The position numbers and the translations under genes were made by a program. Shown here in pieces: positions 34,861 to 43,327 of a DNA stretch of 64,000 bases. The notes below the pieces were generated by a model. That model had not been told where the DNA came from. It ran no database searches and saw nothing but the letters and a program-made list of their open reading frames with translations. The number at the start of each line of letters is the position of its first letter. Within the stretch, counting starts at the first letter, position 1. The stretch is from assembly GCF_000269805.1 (NCBI RefSeq), contig NZ_JH711482.1, forward strand, positions 684,169-748,168. The letters are read 5' to 3'. Source of the DNA: Actinomyces massiliensis 4401292. GTDB lineage: Bacteria > Actinomycetota > Actinomycetes > Actinomycetales > Actinomycetaceae.

Positions 34861-35391
34861 TCACCCTCGGCGCCGGTTGGCAGCCGCCATGGCGCGCGCG
34901 GCCTCGCGTTTGTCCTGAGCCTCGCGCAGCGCCTGGCGCTTGTCCCAGTCCTGCTTGCCCCGGGCCAGGGCGATCTCGACTTTGGCGCGTCCCCCGATGA
35001 AGTACAGCTCCAGAGGCACCATTGTGTAGCCCTTCGCCTGAACCTTCTGAGCCAGCCGCTCGAGCTGGGCGCGGTGAAGCAGCAGTTTGCGCTTGCGACG
35101 CGGGGTGTGATTGTTCCAGGTTCCTTGAAGATACTCAGGAATGTGCGCCCCCTGAAGCCAGGCCTCACCATAACGATCGATCTCGATCCACGCCTCGGCC
35201 AGGGAGGCGCGTCCCATCCGCAGGGCCTTGACCTCGGTTCCCGTCAACACGAGCCCGGCCTCGTAACGGTCCTCGATGAAGTAGTCGTGAGTCGCCTTCT
35301 TATTGCGTGCGATCGTCTTATGGGCGTCGGAGGCGGCCTTGGCGCGTGCACTCGGCGTGGGCTTCTTCCGTGCGTCGGCCTTCTTGGCCAT
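34861..35391 (-). CDS. smpB: SsrA-binding protein SmpB
   Basis: A 176-residue tmRNA chaperone. [43 protein letters not shown] and [15 protein letters not shown] are the OB-fold signatures, followed by the basic C-terminal tail ([20 protein letters not shown]) that enters the ribosomal A site. ATG 35391 has an AAGGGG Shine-Dalgarno; an in-frame TTG at 35409 is less likely. A TAGGCT box (minus strand, 35454-35459) may give it a promoter separate from ftsEX. Confidence 0.96.
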   Translation of the reverse strand: MAKKADARKKPTPSARAKAASDAHKTIARNKKATHDYFIEDRYEAGLVLTGTEVKALRMGRASLAEAWIEIDRYGEAWLQGAHIPEYLQGTWNNHTPRRKRKLLLHRAQLERLAQKVQAKGYTMVPLELYFIGGRAKVEIALARGKQDWDKRQALREAQDKREAARAMAAANRRRG

Positions 35392-35470
35392 ACGGCTCCC
35401 CTTCCCCAATCGATGCTGAGCGCGTCACCATGGGCCGGCGGGCGCGATGCCCCAGCCTACGCGGCCGGCC

Positions 35471-35503
35471 GGCATCGTCAATCTGCCTGAAGCGGACGAT
35501 GCC
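35471..35503 (-). terminator. Hairpin between the M23 peptidase gene and smpB
   Basis: GGCATCGTC (35471-35479) pairs with GACGATGCC (35495-35503), with further GC pairing beyond. It follows the M23 stop at 35541. Confidence 0.55.
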
Positions 35504-35540
35504 TCCGGCCGCCCCTCCGGGGATCGGCATACGGGTGCGG

Positions 35541-36929
35541 TCAGAAACCGGGCAACGTCATCGGATCGATGTACACGCCGTCCTGCGCCACCTGGAAGTG
35601 GACATGGGGCCCCGTCGCATAGCCTGTCGAGCCCGTGTATCCGACCAGGTCGCCGCGATTGACCTGCTGCCCGTCGGAGATGGCCCGCCCCGACAAGTGG
35701 CACAGGGTGATGACGTAGGAATGCCCGTCTATATAGCCCGCATTGATGTCGATTCCGATACCGCACGATTCGGAGTCCCAGTACGTGGCAACGCCCGAGA
35801 CCGCAGCGTACTGGGGCGTGCCCTCGGCTGCCGCGAAATCGGCGCCCTGATGCCCGGTACCGGTACCGGTGACGGGGTGAACGCGATAACCGAAGGGAGA
35901 AGTGACAGACAGTTCCCCCGAAATGGGATGCCCGATATAGCCATCGCCCAACGAGTCCGCTGCGATCGAGTCGGAGGACACCCCCGTGTTCTCCCCGCTC
36001 TCGTAAGCGGTCCGGTTGGCGGCGTCGATCTCCGCAATGCGCTTGGCCGCGGCATCCGCGTCAGCGGCCGCCTGCGTCTGCTGCTGCTCCAGCCCCTCCT
36101 TCTGAGTCTCGAGATTGGAGGCTGCCGTCTCCTTGTCGGACTTCAGCGTCGCAACCTCATCGCGCTTGGTGACGGCCTCATCGCGGGCGGTCCTGGCCTC
36201 CGTCTCCGCCGTGTCGGCCTCATCCTTCAGGGTGGAGACACGGTCGGTCGCTGCATCCTGACGGGCCTTGCGGTTGGCGTCTTGAGCCCGCTCGGCCTCC
36301 GCGGATGCCAGAACCGTCTCCTGAATGGAGGCGGCGATCTCCATGGTGGAGGCCCGCTGATTGAGGTCATCGACCGTATCGGAGGAGGACAAGACGTAGG
36401 ACCAGGAGCTCACGCTGCTGTCCCCCTGGTAGGTGGACACGACCAGGTCAGCCACAGAGACGTTGCTCTCCGAGGCATCGGCCTGAGAGGCGTCGGCCTC
36501 CTCAGTGACGGTGGTCAGGTCCGCCTCGGCGACGTCGAGACGATCAGAGGCGGTCTGCTGCTCGCGCTCCTTCTCGCTCAGCGTGGACTCAGCTGTGGTC
36601 AGATCGTCCTGGGCCGTGGTCAGTGCCGTTTCAGCGCTCTGCAGATCGAGATAGGCCTGACCCAACTCCGCAGAGACGCCTTCCAGGGAGGAGGCGAGTT
36701 CGGTTTGCCGCTTCTGCGCCTCGTTCTGCTGGTCGACTGCATCGGAACGGTCATCCGCCCGGGCCGTCATGCCCAGGGGGACCACCGCAAGCGCGATCAC
36801 CATGAGCACGCTGAGCAGACGGCGCTTCCCGGCAAGAGTGCGGTAGCACTGGCGCCCGACACCTCTGGTCGCCTTGGAGACCTTGGAGAATGCAGCGGAT
36901 GCGTCGCTGAGAGGAAGGAAGGACGCCAT
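35541..36929 (-). CDS. Secreted coiled-coil murein hydrolase, M23 (LytM) family, FtsEX-linked
   Basis: A 462-residue exported protein. A signal peptide (RRLLSVLMVIALAVVPLGMTARA) is followed by roughly 240 residues of heptad-rich coiled coil, a short acidic linker and a C-terminal M23 domain. The zinc ligands His360 and Asp364 (HQGAD) and His444 of GPHVHF with catalytic His442 are intact, so this is an active endopeptidase and not a degenerate EnvC-like activator. It begins 2 bp after the ftsX stop. By analogy with EnvC and PcsB, the coiled coil should dock on the FtsX extracellular loop. The in-frame region back to 37316 is antisense-like overlap and rejected. Confidence 0.9.
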   Translation of the reverse strand: MASFLPLSDASAAFSKVSKATRGVGRQCYRTLAGKRRLLSVLMVIALAVVPLGMTARADDRSDAVDQQNEAQKRQTELASSLEGVSAELGQAYLDLQSAETALTTAQDDLTTAESTLSEKEREQQTASDRLDVAEADLTTVTEEADASQADASESNVSVADLVVSTYQGDSSVSSWSYVLSSSDTVDDLNQRASTMEIAASIQETVLASAEAERAQDANRKARQDAATDRVSTLKDEADTAETEARTARDEAVTKRDEVATLKSDKETAASNLETQKEGLEQQQTQAAADADAAAKRIAEIDAANRTAYESGENTGVSSDSIAADSLGDGYIGHPISGELSVTSPFGYRVHPVTGTGTGHQGADFAAAEGTPQYAAVSGVATYWDSESCGIGIDINAGYIDGHSYVITLCHLSGRAISDGQQVNRGDLVGYTGSTGYATGPHVHFQVAQDGVYIDPMTLPGF

Positions 36930-36931
36930 GA

Positions 36932-37852
36932 TCAAACCTTCGTGTACTTCGACAGGGAGAAGGAGGAGGAGACAACCGCTAGGACGATCGCGGCCAGAAG
37001 GAGCCAGGGGGCCAGCAGCAGCACATCCCCAGTGGACACGAACGCCGTGTTGATGAACGTCAGCGACTGAGCCAGCCAACCGTCGACGATGAAGTACACA
37101 CCGGCCCACAATGCGCCGACGGCCGCGAAGGCCCCGATGAGCGCTGCAATGGCCCCTTCCAGCATGAAGGGCAATTGGATGAAGAACCTGGAGGCACCCA
37201 CCAGACGCATGATCCCTGTCTCCTTGGACCGGCTCATCGCGGACAAACGGATCGTGGTGGAGATCAGCAGCACGGCGGCGACGGCCATGATCGCGGCCAG
37301 GCCCCCGGTGATCCACGAGGCACGATTCATGACCAGGAAGAACGACTCCAGAGTCTTGCGCTGGTCGACCACGCGTTCGACGCCGTCGCGTCCGGTGAGC
37401 TGCTCCGCCACGGCCTGGTACTTCTCCGCATCGATCAGCTTGATGCGGAAGGAGACCGGCATCATATCCTCCGTGGCGTTCCGGCCGATGGGCCGTTCGC
37501 CGTAGACCTCCTTGAACTTGGCGTAGGCCTCCGCCTTGGACTCGAAGGTGTAGCTCTTGACATAGGGCTTGAGCGCGTCGGAGTTGATGAAGCTCTCAAC
37601 AGCGTCGATCTGCTCCTGGGTGGCCTCACCGTCCGGGCAGGCGGCCCCAGAGGAGGATGCCGGGCACATGTAGACGCTGACCTCGACCTTGTCGTACCAG
37701 TCGCCCTTCATGGTGGAGATCTGCGCCTGCAGCAGAGCCGAGGCGCCGACGAACAATAAGGAGATGAAGGCCACCAGGATGACCGAGACGGTCATGGCGA
37801 GGTTGCGAGTCAAACCCTTGAAGGTCTCGGAAAGGATGAAGCGTAAGCGCAT
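36932..37852 (-). CDS. ftsX: Cell-division ABC transporter permease FtsX
   Basis: A 306-residue membrane protein with four transmembrane segments: MTVSVILVAFISLLFVGASALL, then a large extracellular loop (residues about 50-175), then three helices ending LLLAAIVLAVVSSSFSLSKYTKV. The N-terminal MRLRFILSETFKGLTRNLAM is the family signature. With FtsE it transmits ATP hydrolysis across the membrane to a wall hydrolase. The gap to ftsE is 11 bp. Confidence 0.95.
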   Translation of the reverse strand: MRLRFILSETFKGLTRNLAMTVSVILVAFISLLFVGASALLQAQISTMKGDWYDKVEVSVYMCPASSSGAACPDGEATQEQIDAVESFINSDALKPYVKSYTFESKAEAYAKFKEVYGERPIGRNATEDMMPVSFRIKLIDAEKYQAVAEQLTGRDGVERVVDQRKTLESFFLVMNRASWITGGLAAIMAVAAVLLISTTIRLSAMSRSKETGIMRLVGASRFFIQLPFMLEGAIAALIGAFAAVGALWAGVYFIVDGWLAQSLTFINTAFVSTGDVLLLAPWLLLAAIVLAVVSSSFSLSKYTKV

Positions 37853-37863
37853 GGGTACCTCTC

Positions 37864-38553
37864 TCAGCGGTCCGAGCCGTAAACACCACGGGCCTGGTCG
37901 CGCACGACCTCACCCGCCTTGAGCTCGATGACGCGCTTGCGCATCTGATCGACGATCTCGTCATCGTGAGTGGCCATAACCACGGTGGTCCCCTGCCGAT
38001 TGATGCGGTCGAGCAGGCGCATGATTCCTACCGACGTCGAGGGGTCGAGATTGCCGGTCGGCTCATCCGCCATGAGCAGCTTGGGACGGTTGACCATGGC
38101 TCGGGCAATGGCGACGCGCTGCTGCTCACCACCGGAGAGCTCATGCGGCAAGCGCTTCTCCTTGCCATCCAGGCCCACCAGGTCGAGAGCCTCCGGCACC
38201 GCCGACAGAATGTAGTGACGCGGTTTACCGATCACCTGTGAGGCGATGGCGACGTTCTCGAAGACGGACTTGTTGTCCAGAAGACGGAAGTCCTGGAAGA
38301 CGAAGCCGATCTCCTGACGCAGCTTGGGGACCTTCCAGCTGGAGATCTGGGACAAGTCGCGCCCCAGCACGTGGATGGAGCCCGAGGTGGGCCGCTCCTC
38401 GCGCAGGGTCAGCCGCAGGAAGGTTGACTTCCCAGAGCCCGAGGCGCCCACAAGAAAGACGAACTCGTCCTTCTTGACCTTGATCGAGACATCATCGAGC
38501 GCGGGGCGGGCGCCCCGATTGTAGACCTTGGAGACATGGTCGAATCGAATCAT
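37864..38553 (-). CDS. ftsE: Cell-division ATP-binding protein FtsE
   Basis: A 229-residue ATPase. Walker A is GASGSGKST, the signature [15 protein letters not shown], Walker [14 protein letters not shown], switch [36 protein letters not shown] is the usual FtsE start. First gene of ftsE-ftsX-M23. prfB, often next to ftsE in Actinobacteria, is not here; an unrelated divergent gene starts at 38683. Confidence 0.96.
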   Translation of the reverse strand: MIRFDHVSKVYNRGARPALDDVSIKVKKDEFVFLVGASGSGKSTFLRLTLREERPTSGSIHVLGRDLSQISSWKVPKLRQEIGFVFQDFRLLDNKSVFENVAIASQVIGKPRHYILSAVPEALDLVGLDGKEKRLPHELSGGEQQRVAIARAMVNRPKLLMADEPTGNLDPSTSVGIMRLLDRINRQGTTVVMATHDDEIVDQMRKRVIELKAGEVVRDQARGVYGSDR

Positions 38554-38682
38554 CGAGTGGCTGCTTCCTGGCGTGCGAGGGCGTGGTCACGCCCATTCGC
38601 GGTCACGGTATCCAGTACTGGCCAGAATCCTCGGCGTGACACGCGGACCGTGATCGTGTCGCGGCCCGCTAGCGTGTGAGCC

Positions 38683-39216
38683 ATGCCCGACACGCCGCCC
38701 CCACCCGTCCTCAGCGATGTCATCGACGTCGGTTCATGGGCGAGGTTCTCACCGTCCTTGGCCATCTTCATCGACGAGCAGATCCGCTGTCACCGGCTAC
38801 CGGACGACCTCGACGTCGACAGGGGGTTAGCGGTCCGCCTGGTGGCGCCCGCACCTGTGATCACGGAATCGGACCTGCTCGAAAGCGAAGGCCGCAGGTC
38901 GGGTCTATGGTCGCTGCGGCGCAAACGGTCCCCGCGCCTCCCATCGCCGGAAGCGCCCGGAATCGTGCTGATGGGCAAGGACGACTGCGTAGAGATGCGG
39001 GCGCCCGCACTCGATACCGAGGGCCGGGTGCTGCTGGGCGACGACGCATGCGCTCAGCTGACCGCTCTCGGGTGGGCGCGGCGCGAGGACCGGCTCATGC
39101 GCACCGTGGAGGACGGGCGGACTGCGGCAGAGGTCGTGACCCGGGTGCTCATCGAAGTACTACGCGTCGCGCACCCGGCGGACCTGAGCTGGCTGGTGCT
39201 GGAGCAGAGCTGCTGA
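38683..39216 (+). CDS. Hypothetical protein, possibly YbjN/TY-Chap-like
   Basis: A 177-residue soluble protein I do not firmly recognise. The C-terminal half (LTALGWARREDRLMRTV....AAEVVTRVLIEVLRVAHPADL) has the Leu-Gly-Trp turn and helix pattern I associate with T3SS-chaperone-like YbjN or TY-Chap domains of Actinobacteria. A basic loop (SEGRRSGLWSLRRKRSPRL) sits in the middle. It is leaderless-type: TAGCGT at 38670-38675 is 7 bases before ATG 38683. It is divergent from ftsE and convergent with the SSB gene. Confidence 0.6.
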   Translation: MPDTPPPPVLSDVIDVGSWARFSPSLAIFIDEQIRCHRLPDDLDVDRGLAVRLVAPAPVITESDLLESEGRRSGLWSLRRKRSPRLPSPEAPGIVLMGKDDCVEMRAPALDTEGRVLLGDDACAQLTALGWARREDRLMRTVEDGRTAAEVVTRVLIEVLRVAHPADLSWLVLEQSC

Positions 39217-39276
39217 GACGGCGCAGCATCGCCTGCAGCCCCTCGCCGTGGCCCGGTTCGCCCTCCAGGCCCTCGC

Positions 39277-39858
39277 TCACACAAGGGCCTCTTCGCGGAG
39301 CGTGTAGGCCATTGGATCGGCCGAGGGCTCCGGCCGATCGGTGAGTTCATCGGGCAGCGTCTCCCAATGAGCATCCTCGAGCGGAGTCTCCCGCAGGCCG
39401 ACTGCGGCGCCCTCCGACTCAGAAGCAGTATCCGCGGAGGCGCTCGAGGGAGCCGACCCGGCCGAGGTCGTCGCATCCGCGGCGCCGATGGCCTGAGCTG
39501 TGCGGGCGACCCGCATGAAGCGCGACTCGCCCCAGGTCAGGTCAGGTCCGCCGCACGAGACGGTCAAGACATTGGTCAGCTGCTGTCCACGGTCATTCTC
39601 CCACGTGTCCTGGGAGAAGCGGCCCACCAGGACGACAGGATCACCCTTGTGCAGGCTGTGAGCGAGGTTCTCGGCAAGATACCCCCAGGCCTTGGCCGTG
39701 AACCAGATGGTCGGGCCATCGCGCCATACCTCCTCAACGCGGAAGGACGGGGCGGTGGCCACGCGGAAGTAGCAGAAGAGACGCCCGGAAGACGTACGCG
39801 AGACAACGGGATTGGTGCCCAGGGAGCCCTGGACGACGAGATCGAGCTGACGGCTCAT
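39277..39858 (-). CDS. ssb: Single-stranded DNA-binding protein (second-type SSB)
   Basis: A 193-residue SSB. The OB fold runs LDLVVQGSLGTNPVVSRTSSGRLFCYFRVAT through WFTAKAWGYLAENLAHSLHKGDPVVLVGRFSQDTWEN. The tail of about 90 residues is Ser/Ala/Glu-rich, but it ends TLREEALV and lacks the conserved acidic DDDIPF-type tip that recruits partner proteins. It is not in the rpsF-ssb-rpsR context, so it is probably a paralogue and not the essential replicative SSB. TAGGAG is the Shine-Dalgarno. Confidence 0.9.
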   Translation of the reverse strand: MSRQLDLVVQGSLGTNPVVSRTSSGRLFCYFRVATAPSFRVEEVWRDGPTIWFTAKAWGYLAENLAHSLHKGDPVVLVGRFSQDTWENDRGQQLTNVLTVSCGGPDLTWGESRFMRVARTAQAIGAADATTSAGSAPSSASADTASESEGAAVGLRETPLEDAHWETLPDELTDRPEPSADPMAYTLREEALV

Positions 39859-39882
39859 GATGTGCTCCTAGCGGGGACGAGG

Positions 39883-40026
39883 GCCAGCACCGTGCTGGCT
39901 CTCCTCCACAGTCGCGCTCGAGCACCAATGCGCGCCACCAATGGCATTGACCGCTGTGGACGGCCTTCGCACGAGCCGCCCTGTGGGGCCCTGCGACCCC
40001 GCATCCTTGTCCCGTCCTTGTCCACA
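39883..40026. promoter_or_regulatory. ssb upstream region with hairpin and a DnaA-box match
   Basis: GCCAGCAC (39883-39890) and GTGCTGGC (39892-39899) form an 8-bp dyad 25 bp before the ssb start. TTGTCCACA (40018-40026) is a perfect match to the DnaA-box consensus, followed by a second TCCACAG. A single box does not make an origin. DnaA-linked control of this ssb is possible. Confidence 0.35.
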
Positions 40027-40104
40027 GGGTCCACAGGATCCGCAGGGCCCGCAACACGGCCCGCGATGAGGGATTGCCGGCGCTCCCGCGCAGAGACGAG
40101 GGAA

Positions 40105-41598
40105 TCAGCGGGACTCGGAAACGGGCGTAGAAGGAGCACTGATACCGAGCGCCTCCTGGAGCTGGCGATGACGGCTGAGCACGCCGTCCGCCGGAGCGGT
40201 CAAGCCGCGGGCGACTACCGCGGAGACGCGTGCGCGCACCTGGTCGCCGTAGATCAAGGCCTCCTTGCGCGCACGTGAGCGACGCGTGATCATCGCCCCC
40301 ACGGCGACGATCACACCGAGGAGCAGCACCACGACGGGCAGTACCACTCCCCCGCCGGTCGCCACCATGGCGGCGCCCCAGGCCAGCCCGATGAGCACGG
40401 TCAAAAGCCCTCCCCACCAAGCCAGTTCGATGACCGGTGTTCGGTGACCGGGCAACGGGACCGAACCAACCGCCTCAGCGGTCTGGGCGGCCAAGGCCTC
40501 GGGAGTGGCCACGGCGTCCTCGACGCTGCGCAGCCATACCGGCGGCAGCCCCCCAGTCACCTGCTGCAACCAGGTGGTGCGAGTGGCTGCCACCGCGGTT
40601 CTGGATGGCGGCTCAGGCCGCGCCAAGGCGCGCGGCAGGGCCCGGGCCAGTCCCGTGCGCACAGAGTCCTCGACAGCCTGCGCTCCGGAAGCGCGGACGA
40701 GGGACGCGGCAGCATCCTGAGCCCCTGCCGGATCGAGCACGATCTCCCGGTGCGCCGCAGTCGGGCGCAGCCTGGCGGTGATGGCATCGAGCTCCGCGGA
40801 GGCGGTCCGGGCCGCATTCGACTCGTGCGCCACGCGATCGCACAGGATCTCACGGACTTGTCCTAGGTTATCGCCGCGCACGGCGGAGACTGGCAGGACC
40901 TTGACGTCGTGAAGGCCGTCGGCGATGAGCAGGTCATGCACATCCTTCAACAGGGTCGAGGCTCCCCCGGCGGGGAGGGTATCGACCTGGTTGACCAGAA
41001 TCAGCATGTCCTCCTGACGGGCGCCCAGACCGCGCAGGTAGCCTTCGTGGAGCGCCGCATCGGCATACTTCTGGGGATCGACGACCCACACAAGAATGTC
41101 GGCCAGCGGCACGAGGCGGTCGACCTGCAGGGCGTGCGCAGTCGTCACCGAGTCGTAGTCGGGAACGTCGAGCAGGACCAGCCCGGCGAGCTCGTCCTGA
41201 TCCGAAGCGTCCAGGAGGGACTCGCGGCGTATGCGACGTTCACTGCCGACGCCCAGGAAGTCCAGAAGGGCACTCGCATCGTCACCCCAGGAGCAGGCCG
41301 CGGCCTGCGACGTGGTGGGGCGGCGGGCACCGACATCGGCGAACTGCAACTGGGTCAGAGCGTTGAACAAAGAGGACTTGCCCGAGCCGGTACCGCCGAA
41401 CAGGGCCACAACGGTGTGATCAACGCCCAGTGCGAGACGCTCACCAACCTCCTCGAGCGCCTGCCTCGCCGGAATCGCCAGGGAGGCGGGCACCTCTGTG
41501 GGGCACGCGTCTAGTGCGGTTCGCAACCGGGACAGGCGGGCCTCAAGGTGGATGGCATCGAGAGGCTCGGTATGCACGATGAATGGTTCCTGAGTCAT
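40105..41598 (-). CDS. Membrane-associated dynamin-like/YfjP-type GTPase (downstream partner)
   Basis: A 497-residue GTPase. G1 is GGTGSGKSS (residues 68-76), G3 is LLDVPDYDS, and G4 is a degenerate LVNQVDT. Residues about 395-445 form a hydrophobic hairpin (AWWGGLLTVLIGLAWGAAMVA and VVLPVVVLLLGVIVAVGAMI), so it inserts in the membrane. It overlaps the upstream GTPase gene by 4 bases. Such GTPase pairs are conserved in Actinobacteria with no assigned function; membrane remodelling is suggested by the dynamin-like build. Confidence 0.82.
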   Translation of the reverse strand: MTQEPFIVHTEPLDAIHLEARLSRLRTALDACPTEVPASLAIPARQALEEVGERLALGVDHTVVALFGGTGSGKSSLFNALTQLQFADVGARRPTTSQAAACSWGDDASALLDFLGVGSERRIRRESLLDASDQDELAGLVLLDVPDYDSVTTAHALQVDRLVPLADILVWVVDPQKYADAALHEGYLRGLGARQEDMLILVNQVDTLPAGGASTLLKDVHDLLIADGLHDVKVLPVSAVRGDNLGQVREILCDRVAHESNAARTASAELDAITARLRPTAAHREIVLDPAGAQDAAASLVRASGAQAVEDSVRTGLARALPRALARPEPPSRTAVAATRTTWLQQVTGGLPPVWLRSVEDAVATPEALAAQTAEAVGSVPLPGHRTPVIELAWWGGLLTVLIGLAWGAAMVATGGGVVLPVVVLLLGVIVAVGAMITRRSRARKEALIYGDQVRARVSAVVARGLTAPADGVLSRHRQLQEALGISAPSTPVSESR

Positions 41599-43211
41599 GC
41601 GGATGCTCCAGGGCGGGTGAAGGGGGTGAGCTCACCGGCACGCAGGCGCAGGGCTGCGGCCAAAGAGGGAGCGGGAGCGAGCGCACGGGCGGCTCCCGCG
41701 GGCACGATGGTGGCGAGCTCGGCGGTAAGGGTCTGAACCAGGGCGCTGCGCGCCTGGCCCGCAGCCTCGGCCAGCCCCAGGTTGCGAGCGGCCTCGACGG
41801 CGCCATCGACCCCGACGGCGGCAGCCACGAGCAGGTGACCAACACTATCGGCGTTCATGCCCTTGGGCAGGCCACTGGCAGGCACCAGCTGCTCGCGGAC
41901 CTGACTGCGCGCCCACTGCGCATGGAGGTCCTTGTCCTGGATGGCTCCGAGGCGCTGCCGCACGACCTCCTCCGGCACGCCTGCGCCGGTCCACAGCTCG
42001 CGGGCCTGACCGGACAGAGAAACCAGAGCAGCCTTGAGCCTGTCGGCGACAACCTCGACGGCATCGGCGGCCAGGTCCTTCAGAGCCTGTGCACGGGCCT
42101 TGGTGCGACGCCCGAAGAGACCCGCACGCAGACGGCGACCGGGCTCCAGCGCAGCCATGGAGGCCAGAGGCCCGCCGGTGGACGCCAAAGCCAACCAACG
42201 GGTGGCTGGAGCTCCCTGCCCCCAGGCGCCCGCATCGATCTCCGCCTGCATCCCCGCCACTGGCGCGGACAGAAGGGCCTGGGTGGCGTTCTCGAGCCGA
42301 GTCGCGGCATCATCCTGAGCATCGACGTCGTCCGCCAGGCGGGTGAGGTCGGCGCGCAGGCTCGTCCATGTGCTGTGCCCGGTGCGGCGCACCAGGCCGG
42401 CAGCACGATGACGTCCCGCCAGCAGACTCAACCAGTCGCGCAGCGGCGCGACGGAACCCTCGGGCAGCAGGCCCTCATGGGGACCCGCGTCAGGGATGAC
42501 GAAGAAGGGGGACTCGGCCAACCCCAGTCCCTCAAGGCGGGTCACCAGGTCGCGGCGCACTTCCGGAAGAATCCGGGCGGGGACCCGATTGAGCACAACG
42601 CCGATGGGTGTGCGTCGCCCCGCGGCATCCTCAAGAGACGACCAGGGAGTGTGGTCGCCATAGCGCGCGGCAGTGGTGATGAAGAGCCACAGGTCAGCGG
42701 CCTCCAGAAGACGCAGCGCCAGAGCCCGGTTGGCCTCGTGCACGGAGTCGAGATCCGAGGCATCAACAAGGGCCAGGCCCGCCGGAACGGTCTTAGAGAA
42801 GACGCTACGGCACACCTGCGCCAAAGGATGGTCGGCGAACGCATCGGTGTCCTCCGGATTCATAACCAGCACGGGCGTGCGCGTCGTGGGTCGCAGGACC
42901 CCGGCCTCGGAGACCTCGGCGCCCAGGACGGAGTTGACCAGCGTGGACTTGCCCGCACCGGTGGAGCCGCCCACGACGACGACGGCGGGCAGATCGGCAT
43001 CGACAAGTCGCGGCAGCACATGGTCTCGAACCTGTCCGATCAGGCTGGTTCGCATCCTGCGGGCGTCGGCGACGCCATCGGCGTCCAGCGTGAGCTCAAG
43101 CCGTTCCAAGTCCCCCACGGTATCGGTCAGGACATCGATGAGCTGGGCGCGACTGAGCGCCGAGACAGGAACATCCTGCCCGGAGGGGAGTAGGGGCGTG
43201 GGTGCGACCAT
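41595..43211 (-). CDS. Dynamin-like GTPase (upstream partner)
   Basis: A 538-residue GTPase. G1 is GGSTGAGKST (residues 81-90), the switch area reads LRPTTRTPVLVMNPED, G3 is LVDASDLDS, and G4 is VLNRVPA. A long Ala/Leu/Arg-rich helical region follows, without a clear membrane segment, unlike its partner. ATG 43211 is set by TAAAGT (43219-43224) 7 bases upstream, leaderless-type; an in-frame start at 43259 is rejected. The two proteins probably act as a heteromeric pair, like the two-component dynamin-like systems DynA/DynB; this comparison is inference. Confidence 0.82.
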   Translation of the reverse strand: MVAPTPLLPSGQDVPVSALSRAQLIDVLTDTVGDLERLELTLDADGVADARRMRTSLIGQVRDHVLPRLVDADLPAVVVVGGSTGAGKSTLVNSVLGAEVSEAGVLRPTTRTPVLVMNPEDTDAFADHPLAQVCRSVFSKTVPAGLALVDASDLDSVHEANRALALRLLEAADLWLFITTAARYGDHTPWSSLEDAAGRRTPIGVVLNRVPARILPEVRRDLVTRLEGLGLAESPFFVIPDAGPHEGLLPEGSVAPLRDWLSLLAGRHRAAGLVRRTGHSTWTSLRADLTRLADDVDAQDDAATRLENATQALLSAPVAGMQAEIDAGAWGQGAPATRWLALASTGGPLASMAALEPGRRLRAGLFGRRTKARAQALKDLAADAVEVVADRLKAALVSLSGQARELWTGAGVPEEVVRQRLGAIQDKDLHAQWARSQVREQLVPASGLPKGMNADSVGHLLVAAAVGVDGAVEAARNLGLAEAAGQARSALVQTLTAELATIVPAGAARALAPAPSLAAALRLRAGELTPFTRPGASA

Positions 43212-43327
43212 GGTGCCAACTTTAGGGCCGTCAGAGGGCGTCGTGCGACATTGTTGCAAGAACGGTCCGAGTGCTTGCGTACTCGGGTCGTACTGGCCAG
43301 TGCGGGGTCAACGGCAGTGCCGCGGCG

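Noticed and set aside
35541-37316. Longer M23 protein starting at 37316
   Set aside because: The extra 129 residues overlap ftsX in another frame and are His/Arg-rich noise; ATG 36929 is followed by a normal signal peptide.
40018-40026. Replication origin suggested by a perfect DnaA box
   Set aside because: One strong box with a partial second copy is not an origin; dnaA, dnaN and AT-rich unwinding sequence are absent.
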